Shown one piece after another: positions 1 to 7,141 of a DNA stretch of 23,162 nucleotides (position 1 is its first letter; the number at the start of each line of letters is the position of its first letter). The notes under the pieces were generated by a model. It saw only the letters and a list, made by a program, of their open reading frames with translations. It was not told where the DNA came from and searched no databases. Origin of the DNA: an uncultured Collinsella sp. (lineage in GTDB: Bacteria > Actinomycetota > Coriobacteriia > Coriobacteriales > Coriobacteriaceae); the NCBI GenBank assembly GCA_905208635.1, contig CAJLPX010000029.1, positions 1 to 23,162 on the forward strand, read 5' to 3'. The position numbers and the translations under genes were made by a program.

Positions 1-99
1 ATCAACTTCACGGATGATGCCAAAACGGTCACCCGTGAGGAAGTGTTGGGTTCGAATGCTATGGACAATGTTCCAGCATGCTGGGATCGAACTCGCTAG
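1..99 (+). CDS. C-terminal fragment of an unidentified protein
   Basis: Frame 1 is open from the first base to a TAG at 97-99 and reads about 32 residues beginning INFTDDAKTVTREEVLG. Composition of the first 20 codons looks like ordinary coding sequence, but no family is recognisable from so short a piece. If real, it ends inside the 3' end of the convergent DUF523 gene, a 41-base tail-to-tail overlap. The other forward frames are less convincing: frame 3 stops at once, and frame 2 reads as an Arg/Met-rich shadow. The start lies outside the window. Confidence 0.35.
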   Translation: MNFTDDAKTVTREEVLGSNAMDNVPACWDRTR

Positions 100-520
100 C
101 CGGAATCACACGGTACCCGTGACGCAGCAGCAGATCGACAAAAACACCGTTGCCCGCGGTGAGCGTACCGCTAAAGGTGCCATCGTAGACGCGACTCGCA
201 CCGCACGAGGGGCTACGGTCCTGCAAGACGCACGCAGCGATCTCGGACGGGCCGCCCGCCTGTTCGCACATATCGAGCGCACGTTGGGCACCCAGGCGAA
301 ACTCGCGATCGACCGAGATGCCCTCGCAGGTACGGACCTCGCCGTTCACAATCTCGGACGGCTTGCGCGGCGTGGGCAGGCCGCCAAAGACCTCAGGGCA
401 CACCAAGAGTACCTCGGTCCCCGTGCATTCGCACGCTTCGACCAGCTCGCGATGGTAGTTATCGAGCCCGTTATACTTGCAGCTCTCGCCCATCAAGCAG
501 GCACTTACCACGATTTTCAT
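59..520 (-). CDS. DUF523 family protein
   Basis: A 153-residue protein matching the DUF523 family (YbbK-like, function unknown). Family landmarks are all visible: the N-terminal VSACLMGESCKYNG, the central CPEVFGGLPTPRKPSE, then LQDRSPSCG followed by YDGTFSGTL and a GNGVFVDLL helix near the C-terminus. The conserved cysteines (about residues 8, 14, 41 and 106) suggest metal or redox chemistry, but that is inference. The ATG at 518-520 was chosen because a GGGGAGAG-like ribosome site lies about 7 bases upstream. The frame stays open further upstream, but that extension would read through the ftsH terminator hairpin and is not believable. It lies downstream of ftsH on the same strand, separated by that terminator, so it probably has its own promoter or depends on read-through. 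Confidence 0.85.
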   Translation of the reverse strand: MKIVVSACLMGESCKYNGLDNYHRELVEACECTGTEVLLVCPEVFGGLPTPRKPSEIVNGEVRTCEGISVDREFRLGAQRALDMCEQAGGPSEIAACVLQDRSPSCGASRVYDGTFSGTLTAGNGVFVDLLLRHGYRVIPASEFDPSMLEHCP

Positions 521-538
521 ATTCAACTCTCCCCACGC

Positions 539-575
539 AAAACGCCCCATTTGAGATGGACACTCAAATGGGGCG
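539..575 (-). terminator. Intrinsic terminator after ftsH
   Basis: A perfect 13-bp stem (CGCCCCATTTGAG, 543-555, pairing with 563-575) with a 7-base loop. On the minus strand it is followed by TTTTGCG. It sits 21 bases beyond the ftsH stop and just upstream of the DUF523 start. Confidence 0.85.
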
Positions 576-596
576 ATAGACACTGCGCAACCAGTA

Positions 597-2504
597 TTAC
601 TGCTGCTTCGGCATCAGCGGATTCTCGCGCGTGAGGAGATTCATGAACTCCTCGCCCGTGATCGTCTCCTTCTTGTACAGATAACGAGCCAGCTCATGGA
701 GCTTAAACTTGTTCTCCTTGAGGATCTGCAGAGCGCGGTCGTGCGCATCCTCGATCAGCTTGGCGACAATCGCGTCCACGCGTTCGGCCGTACCGGGGGC
801 GCAGGTGAGCGACGTATCCTGGTTGAGGTACGCATTCTGAACGGTACCGAGCGCCATCATGCCAAACTCATCGGACATGCCAAAGCGCGTCACCATGTTG
901 CGGGCGAGCTTGGTGGCCTGCTCGATATCGTTGGCGGCACCGGTCGTCATCTCGCCAAAGATAAGCTCCTCGGCTGCACGGCCAGAACAATAGACAGCGA
1001 GCTTGTCCAGGACTTCCTGGCGCGTGGTCAGGAAGCGCTCATCCTCCTCGACCTGCATGGTGTAGCCCAGAGCACCGCTCGTACGCGGCACGATGGTGAT
1101 CTTGGTAACCGGCGCAGAACCCTTCTGGCGGGCGGCAACGATGGCATGGCCGATCTCGTGATAGGACACGACCTGTTTCTCGTGGTCGGACAGAACCGTG
1201 GACTTACGCTGCTGGCCGGCGATGACGACCTCCACCGACTCCTCAAAGTCATCCTGAGTCGCGCGCTTGCGACCCTCGCGGACGGCACGCAGCGCGCCCT
1301 CGTTGATGATATTGGCCAGGTCGGCGCCCGAGGCACCGGGCGTGGCGCGGGCAATCGCGGTCAGGTCGATCGGCGGCTGAGTCTTCACGCTCTTGGCATG
1401 CAACTCAAGGATGTTCTTACGGCCGGTCAGATCGGGCAGCTCAACGGGGATGCGGCGGTCGAAGCGGCCAGGGCGCAGCAGGGCCGGATCAAGACTGTCG
1501 GGACGGTTGGTCGCAGCGAGAACGACAATGCCCTTGTGGTTATCGAAGCCGTCCATCTCGGTCAGCAGCTGGTTGAGCGTCTGCTCGCGCTCGTCATTGC
1601 CGCTAAAGCCGCCGCCGTCGCGCTTCTTACCGATGGTATCGATCTCATCGATAAAGACGATACACGGGGCCTTTTCCTTGGCCTGCTTAAACAGGTCACG
1701 CACCTTAGCAGCGCCGCGGCCAACAAACATCTCGACGAACTCAGAGCCCGAAATGCTAAAGAACGGCACGCCCGCCTCGCCGGCCACAGCCTTGGCAAGC
1801 AGGGTCTTACCGGTACCCGGAGGGCCGACAAGAAGAGCACCGCGCGGCAGCTTGGCGCCGATCTCCTCGTAGCGCTGCGGCTTCTCCAGAAAGTCGACGA
1901 CCTCCTTAAGGGATTCCTTGGCCTCTTCCTGGCCAGCAACGTCCTTAAAGGTCACGCCCACATCCTTGGAAGCGATAACGCGAGCACCGGACTTGCCCAG
2001 TCCGCCGCCGCCAAAACCACCGCCGCCAAAGTTCATCGACGGACCGTCATCACCCATGGCCTTCTTCATGCGGCGGTTGAGCCACCAGCCGATGAGGAAG
2101 AAGATGGCCATGGGAAGGATGAGCGTGAGCAGGTAGTAGGTCATCAGACCCGAGTTTTTATCGGGGACAACAGATTCCAGCGAGGCGCCGGATTCAAGCA
2201 CGCGATCGGTAAAGCCCGCATCGTTTGGCACACCGGTCGTCTTGTAGGCGATGTTCTCGTCCTCGCCCTTCTTGGTGTAATAAATCGTGTAATCGTCCGT
2301 GTTGTACTCGACCTTGTCGACACTCTTCTTATCGAGTGCTTTGACAAACGTCGAGTAATCGGTCTTCGTAATCTGCTGCGTGTGACCGATGTTGGGGAAC
2401 AGAACGGTCGAGAGCACGAGGTAGACGACGAAGGCGATGAGCACGTAGAGGATCATATTCCGTCTACGTTTATTGTCATCCATCTCCATCTGCTTGAACT
2501 CCAT
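597..2504 (-). CDS. ftsH: ATP-dependent zinc metalloprotease FtsH
   Basis: Membrane-anchored AAA+ protease of 635 residues that degrades misfolded membrane proteins and short-lived regulators. Two membrane segments (about 17-36 and 121-142) flank an extracytoplasmic domain. A Gly-rich linker (159-170) leads to the AAA module, with Walker A GPPGTGKT at 227-234, Walker B FIDEID at 284-289, and the second region of homology around ATNRPDSLDPALLRPGRFDRR. The zinc motif HEIGH is at 449-453 and the likely third ligand Asp is near 526. The pore motif reads FVGRGA, with Arg where many homologues have Val. The start at 2504 has a poor ribosome site. The ATG at 2489 (MEMDDNKRRR) has GGAG nine bases upstream and may be the true start. 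It ends at a strong terminator and is divergent from the cobO-like gene. Confidence 0.97.
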   Translation of the reverse strand: MEFKQMEMDDNKRRRNMILYVLIAFVVYLVLSTVLFPNIGHTQQITKTDYSTFVKALDKKSVDKVEYNTDDYTIYYTKKGEDENIAYKTTGVPNDAGFTDRVLESGASLESVVPDKNSGLMTYYLLTLILPMAIFFLIGWWLNRRMKKAMGDDGPSMNFGGGGFGGGGLGKSGARVIASKDVGVTFKDVAGQEEAKESLKEVVDFLEKPQRYEEIGAKLPRGALLVGPPGTGKTLLAKAVAGEAGVPFFSISGSEFVEMFVGRGAAKVRDLFKQAKEKAPCIVFIDEIDTIGKKRDGGGFSGNDEREQTLNQLLTEMDGFDNHKGIVVLAATNRPDSLDPALLRPGRFDRRIPVELPDLTGRKNILELHAKSVKTQPPIDLTAIARATPGASGADLANIINEGALRAVREGRKRATQDDFEESVEVVIAGQQRKSTVLSDHEKQVVSYHEIGHAIVAARQKGSAPVTKITIVPRTSGALGYTMQVEEDERFLTTRQEVLDKLAVYCSGRAAEELIFGEMTTGAANDIEQATKLARNMVTRFGMSDEFGMMALGTVQNAYLNQDTSLTCAPGTAERVDAIVAKLIEDAHDRALQILKENKFKLHELARYLYKKETITGEEFMNLLTRENPLMPKQQ

Positions 2505-2521
2505 CTACTGGGGTTGATAAT
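2494..2521 (+). promoter_or_regulatory. Candidate promoter for cobO-like gene
   Basis: TTGAAC (2494-2499) and GATAAT (2516-2521) are spaced 16 bases apart, resembling a housekeeping sigma promoter. It would start about 55 bases before the cobO ATG. It overlaps the 5' end of ftsH. Identified by eye only. Confidence 0.35.
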
Positions 2522-2581
2522 GCTTTCTAGAATACCCAACCCGAGCGACGATAAACCGACGCCGGGCACGAAAGGACAGAG

Positions 2582-3067
2582 ATGGCATCACTGGAAGTCG
2601 GCAAGGTTCAGATCTACACGGGCGACGGCAAGGGCAAGACGACGGCTGCGCTGGGGCTTGCACTGCGCGCCAGGGGCTATGGACTTAACGTGCTTATGCT
2701 GCAGTTTGCCAAGAAGCTGCACTGCGCCGAGCATGATGCGGCGCCCCGTTTAGGTCTGCGCATCGTACAAGCCGACCGCGACACGCCCGAAGCCTGTGCC
2801 GCACAGATCATGGAGCTGGCGCGCGAGCAGATATCACAGGTCGACGTTCTGATTTTGGATGAACTCGGCGAGGCCATGCGACGGGGCTTTGTGGCGCGCG
2901 AAGATGTCGAAGCGTTGATCGCGATGAAACCAACCACCACGGAGCTCGTGCTCACCGGCCGCGGCCTGCTGCCCCTCGCCGACCTTGCCGACCTAGTTAC
3001 CGAAATGCGCCCCGTCAAACACTACTTCGACGAAGGCCTCCTAGCCCGCCAAGGCATCGAATACTAA
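2582..3067 (+). CDS. cobO: Corrinoid adenosyltransferase, CobO/BtuR type
   Basis: Predicted ATP:cob(I)alamin adenosyltransferase of 161 residues, which attaches the 5'-deoxyadenosyl group to cobalamin. The P-loop GDGKGKTTAA is at about residues 14-23. A Walker B-like VLILDELGEA lies in the middle, and the family's C-terminal signature is present (LVTEMRPVKHYFDEG, then ARQGIEY). The ATG follows AAAGGACAGAG, a good ribosome site. The protein is slightly shorter than typical CobO/BtuR (about 175-200 residues), and the region after the P-loop is compact. No other cobalamin gene is in the window, so it probably serves salvage or a stand-alone B12-dependent enzyme (inference). It is divergent from ftsH and convergent with the MATE gene. 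Confidence 0.85.
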   Translation: MASLEVGKVQIYTGDGKGKTTAALGLALRARGYGLNVLMLQFAKKLHCAEHDAAPRLGLRIVQADRDTPEACAAQIMELAREQISQVDVLILDELGEAMRRGFVAREDVEALIAMKPTTTELVLTGRGLLPLADLADLVTEMRPVKHYFDEGLLARQGIEY

Positions 3068-3068
3068 T

Positions 3069-3099
3069 TGATCCGAAAGGGACGGAGGAAAACGGATCA
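3069..3099. terminator. Weak inverted repeat between convergent genes
   Basis: TGATCCG (3069-3075) and CGGATCA (3093-3099) form a 7-bp stem around a 17-base purine-rich loop, exactly between the cobO stop and the MATE stop. Neither side has a convincing T-tract, so terminator function is uncertain. Confidence 0.3.
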
Positions 3100-4449
3100 T
3101 TAGGCGGTGGCGCGGCCGAGCCAGTTGCCGCTGTGGTGGTAGATGGTAAACATCGTGGCCGTGATGAGCCAGGTTACGGGGTAAACCAGCAGCAGGTGCT
3201 CAAGCGACGGATCGAACGGCATAATCGCAAACACCCAGATCACCCTGAGCACGACGGTGCCAAAAATCGTGAGCAGCATGGGCTGCAAGCTCACGCCGGC
3301 GCCGCGAATGGAGCCAGACGCGTTTTCGATAATCGAGAAGATCGCGTAGAACGGCGCGATGAAATGAAGAATCGTCGTGGTGTAGGCCGAAATCGCGGCA
3401 TCGTCGATGAACAAACGCGACAACGGACCCGAGAACACAAGCAGCACGGCAGACAGGCCACCAATGAGCATAAACGACAGCACGAGCGACGTGTGGTATC
3501 CCTTTCGCATGCGATCGTAATTGCGCGCACCAAAGTTCTGCGCCGAGAACGTGGTGATCGACACGCCGAGCGCCTCGGTCACCATCCAGATAATGCCATC
3601 CAGGCGCCCAGATAGACCCCATGCCGTGGTGACATCGGCACCAAACGAGTTGACCGACATCTGGATCAGCACGTTCGAGATCGAATAGGCAGCCGATTGA
3701 AAACCGAGTGGCAGACCGCACGAGATCATACTCTTACAAATACCGCGATCGATGCCGAGCTTAGACAGCGAAAGACGCCATGCACCCGGAGCGCGCATCA
3801 TGCGCAACACGATCATCGTTGCATTGGAGCAAATGGTCAGCGCTACCGCGATGCCGCAGCCCAGCGCCTCCATATGCAACACAGCAACAAAGATGATATC
3901 CAGCACCACGTTAACAAGGCAGCCAGAGGCAATGATCACAGCGGGACCGCGCGTATCCCCCACGGCACGCAGCAGTGCGGTTCCCATATTAAGCAGCAGT
4001 GCCGCAACCATCGCGGCAAAATAACAGCGAGCATAGGCAACGCCCTCGGCAAGTAGCTCGTGCGGCGTATTCATCAACACCAGCATGGGCTCGACAAAAA
4101 CCATGCCAAGAATGGAAACGACGATGCCGCCCACCAAAGCAAGCGTCATGGCTGTATGGACCGAACGGCTCAGACGCTCGCTATCGTGCTGGCCAAAAAA
4201 CTGACCCGTGATAACGGCACAACCGGCGCCAACGCCAACGCAAAAACCAATGCAGAGCTCGGTGAGCACCATCGTGGCTTGAATGCCGCCAAGCGCAAGC
4301 TTGTCGCCAAACTGACCGACGATATAGGTGCCGATAAGCGTGTAAGCCTGCTGAAAAAACGAACTAAAAAAGATGGGAACGCACAGCGACAGCAATTGCT
4401 GCCAAATGACACCTTGCGTTACATCGATAGACGTAGATTTCTTAGCCAC
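3100..4449 (-). CDS. MATE family efflux transporter
   Basis: Integral membrane protein of about 449 residues, the usual length for a MATE exporter. About twelve hydrophobic segments are visible. Family-like features include QQAYTLIGTYIVGQFGDKLALGGI near the N-terminus, RAVGDTRGP mid-protein, and in the second half the matching SAQNFGARNYDRMRKGY and ASGSIRGAGVSLQPM. Such proteins use Na+ or H+ gradients to expel cationic drugs or metabolites; the substrate cannot be told here. The GTG at 4447-4449 was chosen because GGGGAGGG lies just upstream. A TTG at 4482 would add 11 unlikely residues and lacks a ribosome site. The 125 bases between it and the methyltransferase gene show no clear riboswitch or promoter. 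Confidence 0.87.
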   Translation of the reverse strand: MAKKSTSIDVTQGVIWQQLLSLCVPIFFSSFFQQAYTLIGTYIVGQFGDKLALGGIQATMVLTELCIGFCVGVGAGCAVITGQFFGQHDSERLSRSVHTAMTLALVGGIVVSILGMVFVEPMLVLMNTPHELLAEGVAYARCYFAAMVAALLLNMGTALLRAVGDTRGPAVIIASGCLVNVVLDIIFVAVLHMEALGCGIAVALTICSNATMIVLRMMRAPGAWRLSLSKLGIDRGICKSMISCGLPLGFQSAAYSISNVLIQMSVNSFGADVTTAWGLSGRLDGIIWMVTEALGVSITTFSAQNFGARNYDRMRKGYHTSLVLSFMLIGGLSAVLLVFSGPLSRLFIDDAAISAYTTTILHFIAPFYAIFSIIENASGSIRGAGVSLQPMLLTIFGTVVLRVIWVFAIMPFDPSLEHLLLVYPVTWLITATMFTIYHHSGNWLGRATA

Positions 4450-4574
4450 ACGCCCTCCCCAAAAGCGCACGTCAACCGACAAAACAGCAATTTAAAACCA
4501 AAGCCAAAACCAGCTTAGCACCGACTGGCGGCGACCGAAACACCCCGAATCAGAGCGCGGTGCGGAATATCTGC

Positions 4575-5489
4575 CTAGTGATACAAACCCGGCTGGTAGT
4601 GGTACTCGTTGCTCACGTGCGGGCACAGCTGCCAAAAGGCGACGGCGCTCGCCGCGGCCACGTTGAGCGAATCGACCCCGTGCGCCATCGGAATGCGCAC
4701 GGCTCGGTCGCAGCCGGCAATGGTCTTGGCGCCCAAGCCGGCACCCTCGGTACCCATAAAAATCGCCAAGCGATCAATCTTCTGCAGCACAGGATCGCCC
4801 AGCGAAACGGAATCATCCGTCAACGCCATAGCGGCACACGAAAAACCGGCATCATGAAGCGCGGCCAGGCCATCATGTGGCCACACGCGAGCCTCACTGC
4901 CAATACGCGTCCACGGCACTTGAAACACGGTGCCCATGCTCACGCGGGCCGAGCGACGATACAGCGGGTCGCAGCACGTAGGGCTCACCAGAATGCCGTC
5001 GACATTGAGCGCGGCAGCCGAGCGGAAAATCGCGCCCACGTTCGTGTGGTCGACAATGCCCTCGAGCACGCACACGCGCACAGGGCGCTCCCCCGCCGCC
5101 TCGACAACGCCACCCAAGAACTCATCGACCGGAATCTGACGCGGGCGACGAAACGCCGCGAGCGTACCGCGCGTCACGTTAAAGCCCGTCAACTGCTCCA
5201 TGAGCTCCATCGAGGCCACGAACACCGGGACCGGACCCGCTCCCTCGCGCACAACCAAGCGCTCAAACAGCGGCATCATCTGGTCGAGCCAGCGTTCACC
5301 CAAAAGAAAGCTCACCGGCTCGTATCCGGCACGCACCGCACGCTCGATGACCTTGGCGCTCTCGGCGATAAAGATGCCCTTCTGCGGCTCCAGTACGCAG
5401 CGCAGCTCACGCTCGGTCAGTCGCACATAGGCATCGAGCCGCTCGTCCTCGAGCGAATCGATTCGCAGCACCTCAACGGCATCAGTCAT
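4575..5489 (-). CDS. TrmH/SpoU family RNA 2'-O-methyltransferase
   Basis: A 304-residue SPOUT-class methyltransferase predicted to methylate ribose 2'-OH in rRNA or tRNA using S-adenosylmethionine. The N-terminal part (1-130) resembles the substrate-binding domain of rRNA-modifying members. The catalytic knot domain carries motif 1 NVGAIFRSAAAL (about 150-161), motif 2 LAIFMGTEGAGLG (241-253) and motif 3 IPMAHGVDSLNVAAASAVA (266-284). Target nucleotide cannot be assigned from sequence, so no gene symbol is given. The ATG at 5487-5489 has only a weak G-rich ribosome site. It lies downstream of thyA-folA on the same strand with a 109-base gap. Confidence 0.87.
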   Translation of the reverse strand: MTDAVEVLRIDSLEDERLDAYVRLTERELRCVLEPQKGIFIAESAKVIERAVRAGYEPVSFLLGERWLDQMMPLFERLVVREGAGPVPVFVASMELMEQLTGFNVTRGTLAAFRRPRQIPVDEFLGGVVEAAGERPVRVCVLEGIVDHTNVGAIFRSAAALNVDGILVSPTCCDPLYRRSARVSMGTVFQVPWTRIGSEARVWPHDGLAALHDAGFSCAAMALTDDSVSLGDPVLQKIDRLAIFMGTEGAGLGAKTIAGCDRAVRIPMAHGVDSLNVAAASAVAFWQLCPHVSNEYHYQPGLYH

Positions 5490-5533
5490 AGTAGCCAGCC
5501 CGCACCCTTCTTACAGCAGCATCTATATCAAAC

Positions 5534-5556
5534 GAGGCGACGCCAAGCGCCGCCCC
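5534..5556 (-). terminator. Possible terminator after folA
   Basis: On the minus strand GGCGGCGC (5547-5554) pairs with GCGTCGCC (5536-5543) around a 3-base loop, with one G-U pair. It is followed by TCGTTTGATATAG, which is only weakly T-rich. It lies 43 bases past the folA stop. Confidence 0.4.
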
Positions 5557-5598
5557 TCAATCATTCCAACCCGATAATACCGTGGGCAAATAGGAGAT

Positions 5599-6117
5599 TT
5601 ACGCCTCAACGCGACGATACGTCACGAACTCATAATCGAGGCCTTCGTCACCCTCGCCCGCGGCAATCGTGGCAACCCCTTCGCGCCGCGCAACTTCCCA
5701 CGCGGGATCGGCGTCCAAGTCGGGAAAGTACGTGTCCACGGGATGGACGCAGTGGTTATGCGTGACCTCGGCCTCCACGCAGTACGGCAAAAACTGCCGA
5801 TAGACATCGCCGCCGCCGATCACCCAGGCAACGGGCTCATCGGCAACCGCGGCGAGCGCCTCGCAGATACTATGCACCGCGTCGACACCTTCGGGCGAAA
5901 AATCCTCGTCGCGCGTGAGCACGATATTGCGACGATTCTTGAGCGGCCGTTCGCCGGGAAAACTCAGCAGGGTCTTGCGCCCCATAATAACCGGGCAACC
6001 TTTGGTGCACGCCACAAAATGACGCATGTCGGCACGGTTGGACACCACCATGTCGCCCTCGCACCCAATACCCCAGTCATCGCACACGGCGACAATGGCA
6101 GAAAGCTTACACGTCAT
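5599..6117 (-). CDS. folA: Dihydrofolate reductase
   Basis: A 172-residue DHFR that reduces dihydrofolate to tetrahydrofolate with NADPH, restoring the cofactor consumed by ThyA. Landmarks: the Met20-loop region DDWGIGCEGDM (13-23), the folate-binding acid as Asp30 in NRADMRHF, the NADPH-binding MGRKTLLSF (45-53), LKNRRNIVLTRD (59-70), and VIGGGDVYRQFLP. The conserved Pro-Trp of the loop (MPW in E. coli) is replaced by MVV. The ATG at 6115-6117 is preceded by AGGTGA at 5-base spacing. A GTG nine bases upstream, directly after the thyA stop, is less likely. The gap to thyA is 9 bases, so the two are co-transcribed and form a functional thymidylate cycle. Confidence 0.92.
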   Translation of the reverse strand: MTCKLSAIVAVCDDWGIGCEGDMVVSNRADMRHFVACTKGCPVIMGRKTLLSFPGERPLKNRRNIVLTRDEDFSPEGVDAVHSICEALAAVADEPVAWVIGGGDVYRQFLPYCVEAEVTHNHCVHPVDTYFPDLDADPAWEVARREGVATIAAGEGDEGLDYEFVTYRRVEA

Positions 6118-6126
6118 GCACGTCAC

Positions 6127-6975
6127 CTACACCGCAATGGGGATGTTCTTGACCTGCGGGCCGTGCTCATAGCCCTCGACAATCAGGTCGTCGGTCGTAA
6201 ACGCATAGAAGTCATACACATCGGGGTTAAGCGTTACCTTAGGCGCGGCAAACTGCGGACGCTCGATAAGCTCGCGGACGATATCGACATGACGGTCGTA
6301 AATGTGGGCATCGGCAATCACATGCAGCAACTCGCCGGGAATCATATCGACCGACTGCGCGACCATCATCAGCAAAATGGCGTACTGGCACACATTCCAG
6401 TTGTTCGCAGCCAAAATGTCCTGGCTGCGCTGGTTGAGAATCATGTTGAGCGTCGGTTTATCATCCTGCGGGCGCTGCGTCACGTTATACGTCACGCTGT
6501 AGGCGCACGGATACAGGTGCATCTCGGACAGGTCGCTAAACACGTAGGTATTCGTCATAATGCGGCGGCTGTACGGCGTGTTCTTAAGGTCGTACAGCAC
6601 GCGATCCATCTGATCGAAGTCACCCTCGGCATAATGGCTCTTCTGCCCAATCTGATACCCGTAGGCCTTGCCGATGGAGCCAGTCTCGTCGGCCCACTCA
6701 TCCCAAATATGGCTGTTGAGGTCATGCACGTTATTGGACTTCTTTTGATAGATCCACAGGATCTCATCCATGGCAGATTTGAGGGCCGTACGACGCAGGG
6801 TAAGCGCCGGAAACTCCTCACGCAGGTCGTAGCGTGCCGTGACGCCAAAGTTTTTAATGGTATAGGCAGGGGTGCCGTCCTCCCACACCGGGCGGACCTT
6901 TTGGCCCTCGGTGGTGGTGCCATGGTCCAGAATATCGCGGCACATGGCTACAAACTGTTGATCAGCCTTGCTCAT
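6127..6975 (-). CDS. thyA: Thymidylate synthase (ThyA)
   Basis: A 282-residue folate-dependent thymidylate synthase converting dUMP to dTMP. It resembles the Bacillus subtilis ThyA subtype more than the E. coli enzyme: EILWIYQKKSNNVHDLN (71-87), HIWDEW (89-94), and catalytic Cys157 in LYPCAYS. Here Ala follows the Cys where the E. coli type has His. Also visible are NQRSQDI (181-187, phosphate-binding Arg), the substrate-contacting NNWNVCQYA (191-199), and DAHIYDRHVD (222-231). The ATG at 6973-6975 has a textbook AGGAGG four to five bases upstream. The frame extends 12 codons further without support. First gene of a thyA-folA pair, divergent from the DUF134-fusion gene. Confidence 0.95.
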   Translation of the reverse strand: MSKADQQFVAMCRDILDHGTTTEGQKVRPVWEDGTPAYTIKNFGVTARYDLREEFPALTLRRTALKSAMDEILWIYQKKSNNVHDLNSHIWDEWADETGSIGKAYGYQIGQKSHYAEGDFDQMDRVLYDLKNTPYSRRIMTNTYVFSDLSEMHLYPCAYSVTYNVTQRPQDDKPTLNMILNQRSQDILAANNWNVCQYAILLMMVAQSVDMIPGELLHVIADAHIYDRHVDIVRELIERPQFAAPKVTLNPDVYDFYAFTTDDLIVEGYEHGPQVKNIPIAV

Positions 6976-7009
6976 TGACCCTCCTGTCAGTCGCCTATAA
7001 GCGAGATTC

Positions 7010-7015
7010 ATTGTA
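7010..7015 (-). promoter_or_regulatory. Possible -10 box for thyA-folA
   Basis: TACAAT on the minus strand, one mismatch from consensus, about 35 bases before the thyA ATG. No good -35 box was found at the usual distance. Confidence 0.25.
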
Positions 7016-7058
7016 GCCCAGGCGCAAGCGGCCCCACAGCCCTAACATAAGCCCTCAT

Positions 7059-7078
7059 TTTCTGACATATGCCAGAAA
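7059..7078. promoter_or_regulatory. Palindromic operator-like site, distal copy
   Basis: A 20-base inverted repeat, TTTCTG-ACATATGC-CAGAAA, with one mismatched pair. Its core TGACATATGCCAGA matches the proximal site at 7116-7129 with one change. The centres are about 53 bases apart, roughly five helical turns. Candidate binding site for the DUF134 regulator encoded just downstream. Confidence 0.5.
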
Positions 7079-7082
7079 TTCC

Positions 7083-7110
7083 TTGCGTAAATCCGCACGG
7101 TCGTTATTCT
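7083..7110 (+). promoter_or_regulatory. Candidate promoter for DUF134-fusion gene
   Basis: TTGCGT (7083-7088) and TATTCT (7105-7110) are 16 bases apart and would start transcription at about 7117, inside the proximal palindrome. Both boxes are imperfect. Confidence 0.3.
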
Positions 7111-7115
7111 ATTGT

Positions 7116-7127
7116 TGACATATGTCA
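7116..7127. promoter_or_regulatory. Palindromic operator-like site, proximal copy
   Basis: TGACATATGTCA is a perfect 12-base palindrome, 14 bases before the DUF134-fusion start codon. It shares the core TGACATATG-Y-CAGA with the distal copy. Its position over the likely transcription start suits autorepression. Confidence 0.5.
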
Positions 7128-7141
7128 GATATGGAGAGTGT

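Noticed and set aside
521..583. Upstream extension of DUF523 by 21 residues
   Set aside because: It would translate the ftsH terminator hairpin, and a better ATG with a ribosome site exists at 520.
696..2753. 685-codon open frame antisense to ftsH
   Set aside because: Arises from codon bias of a GC-rich gene. The translation has no family features and runs across the ftsH promoter region into cobO.
4450..4574. Possible riboswitch before the MATE gene
   Set aside because: Only a GCACCG/CGGTGC pair with a 34-base loop was found; no known riboswitch core was recognised.
7112..7141. TTG start ten codons upstream of the DUF134-fusion ATG
   Set aside because: It overlaps the palindrome and lacks a ribosome site; the ATG at 7142 follows GGAGAG.
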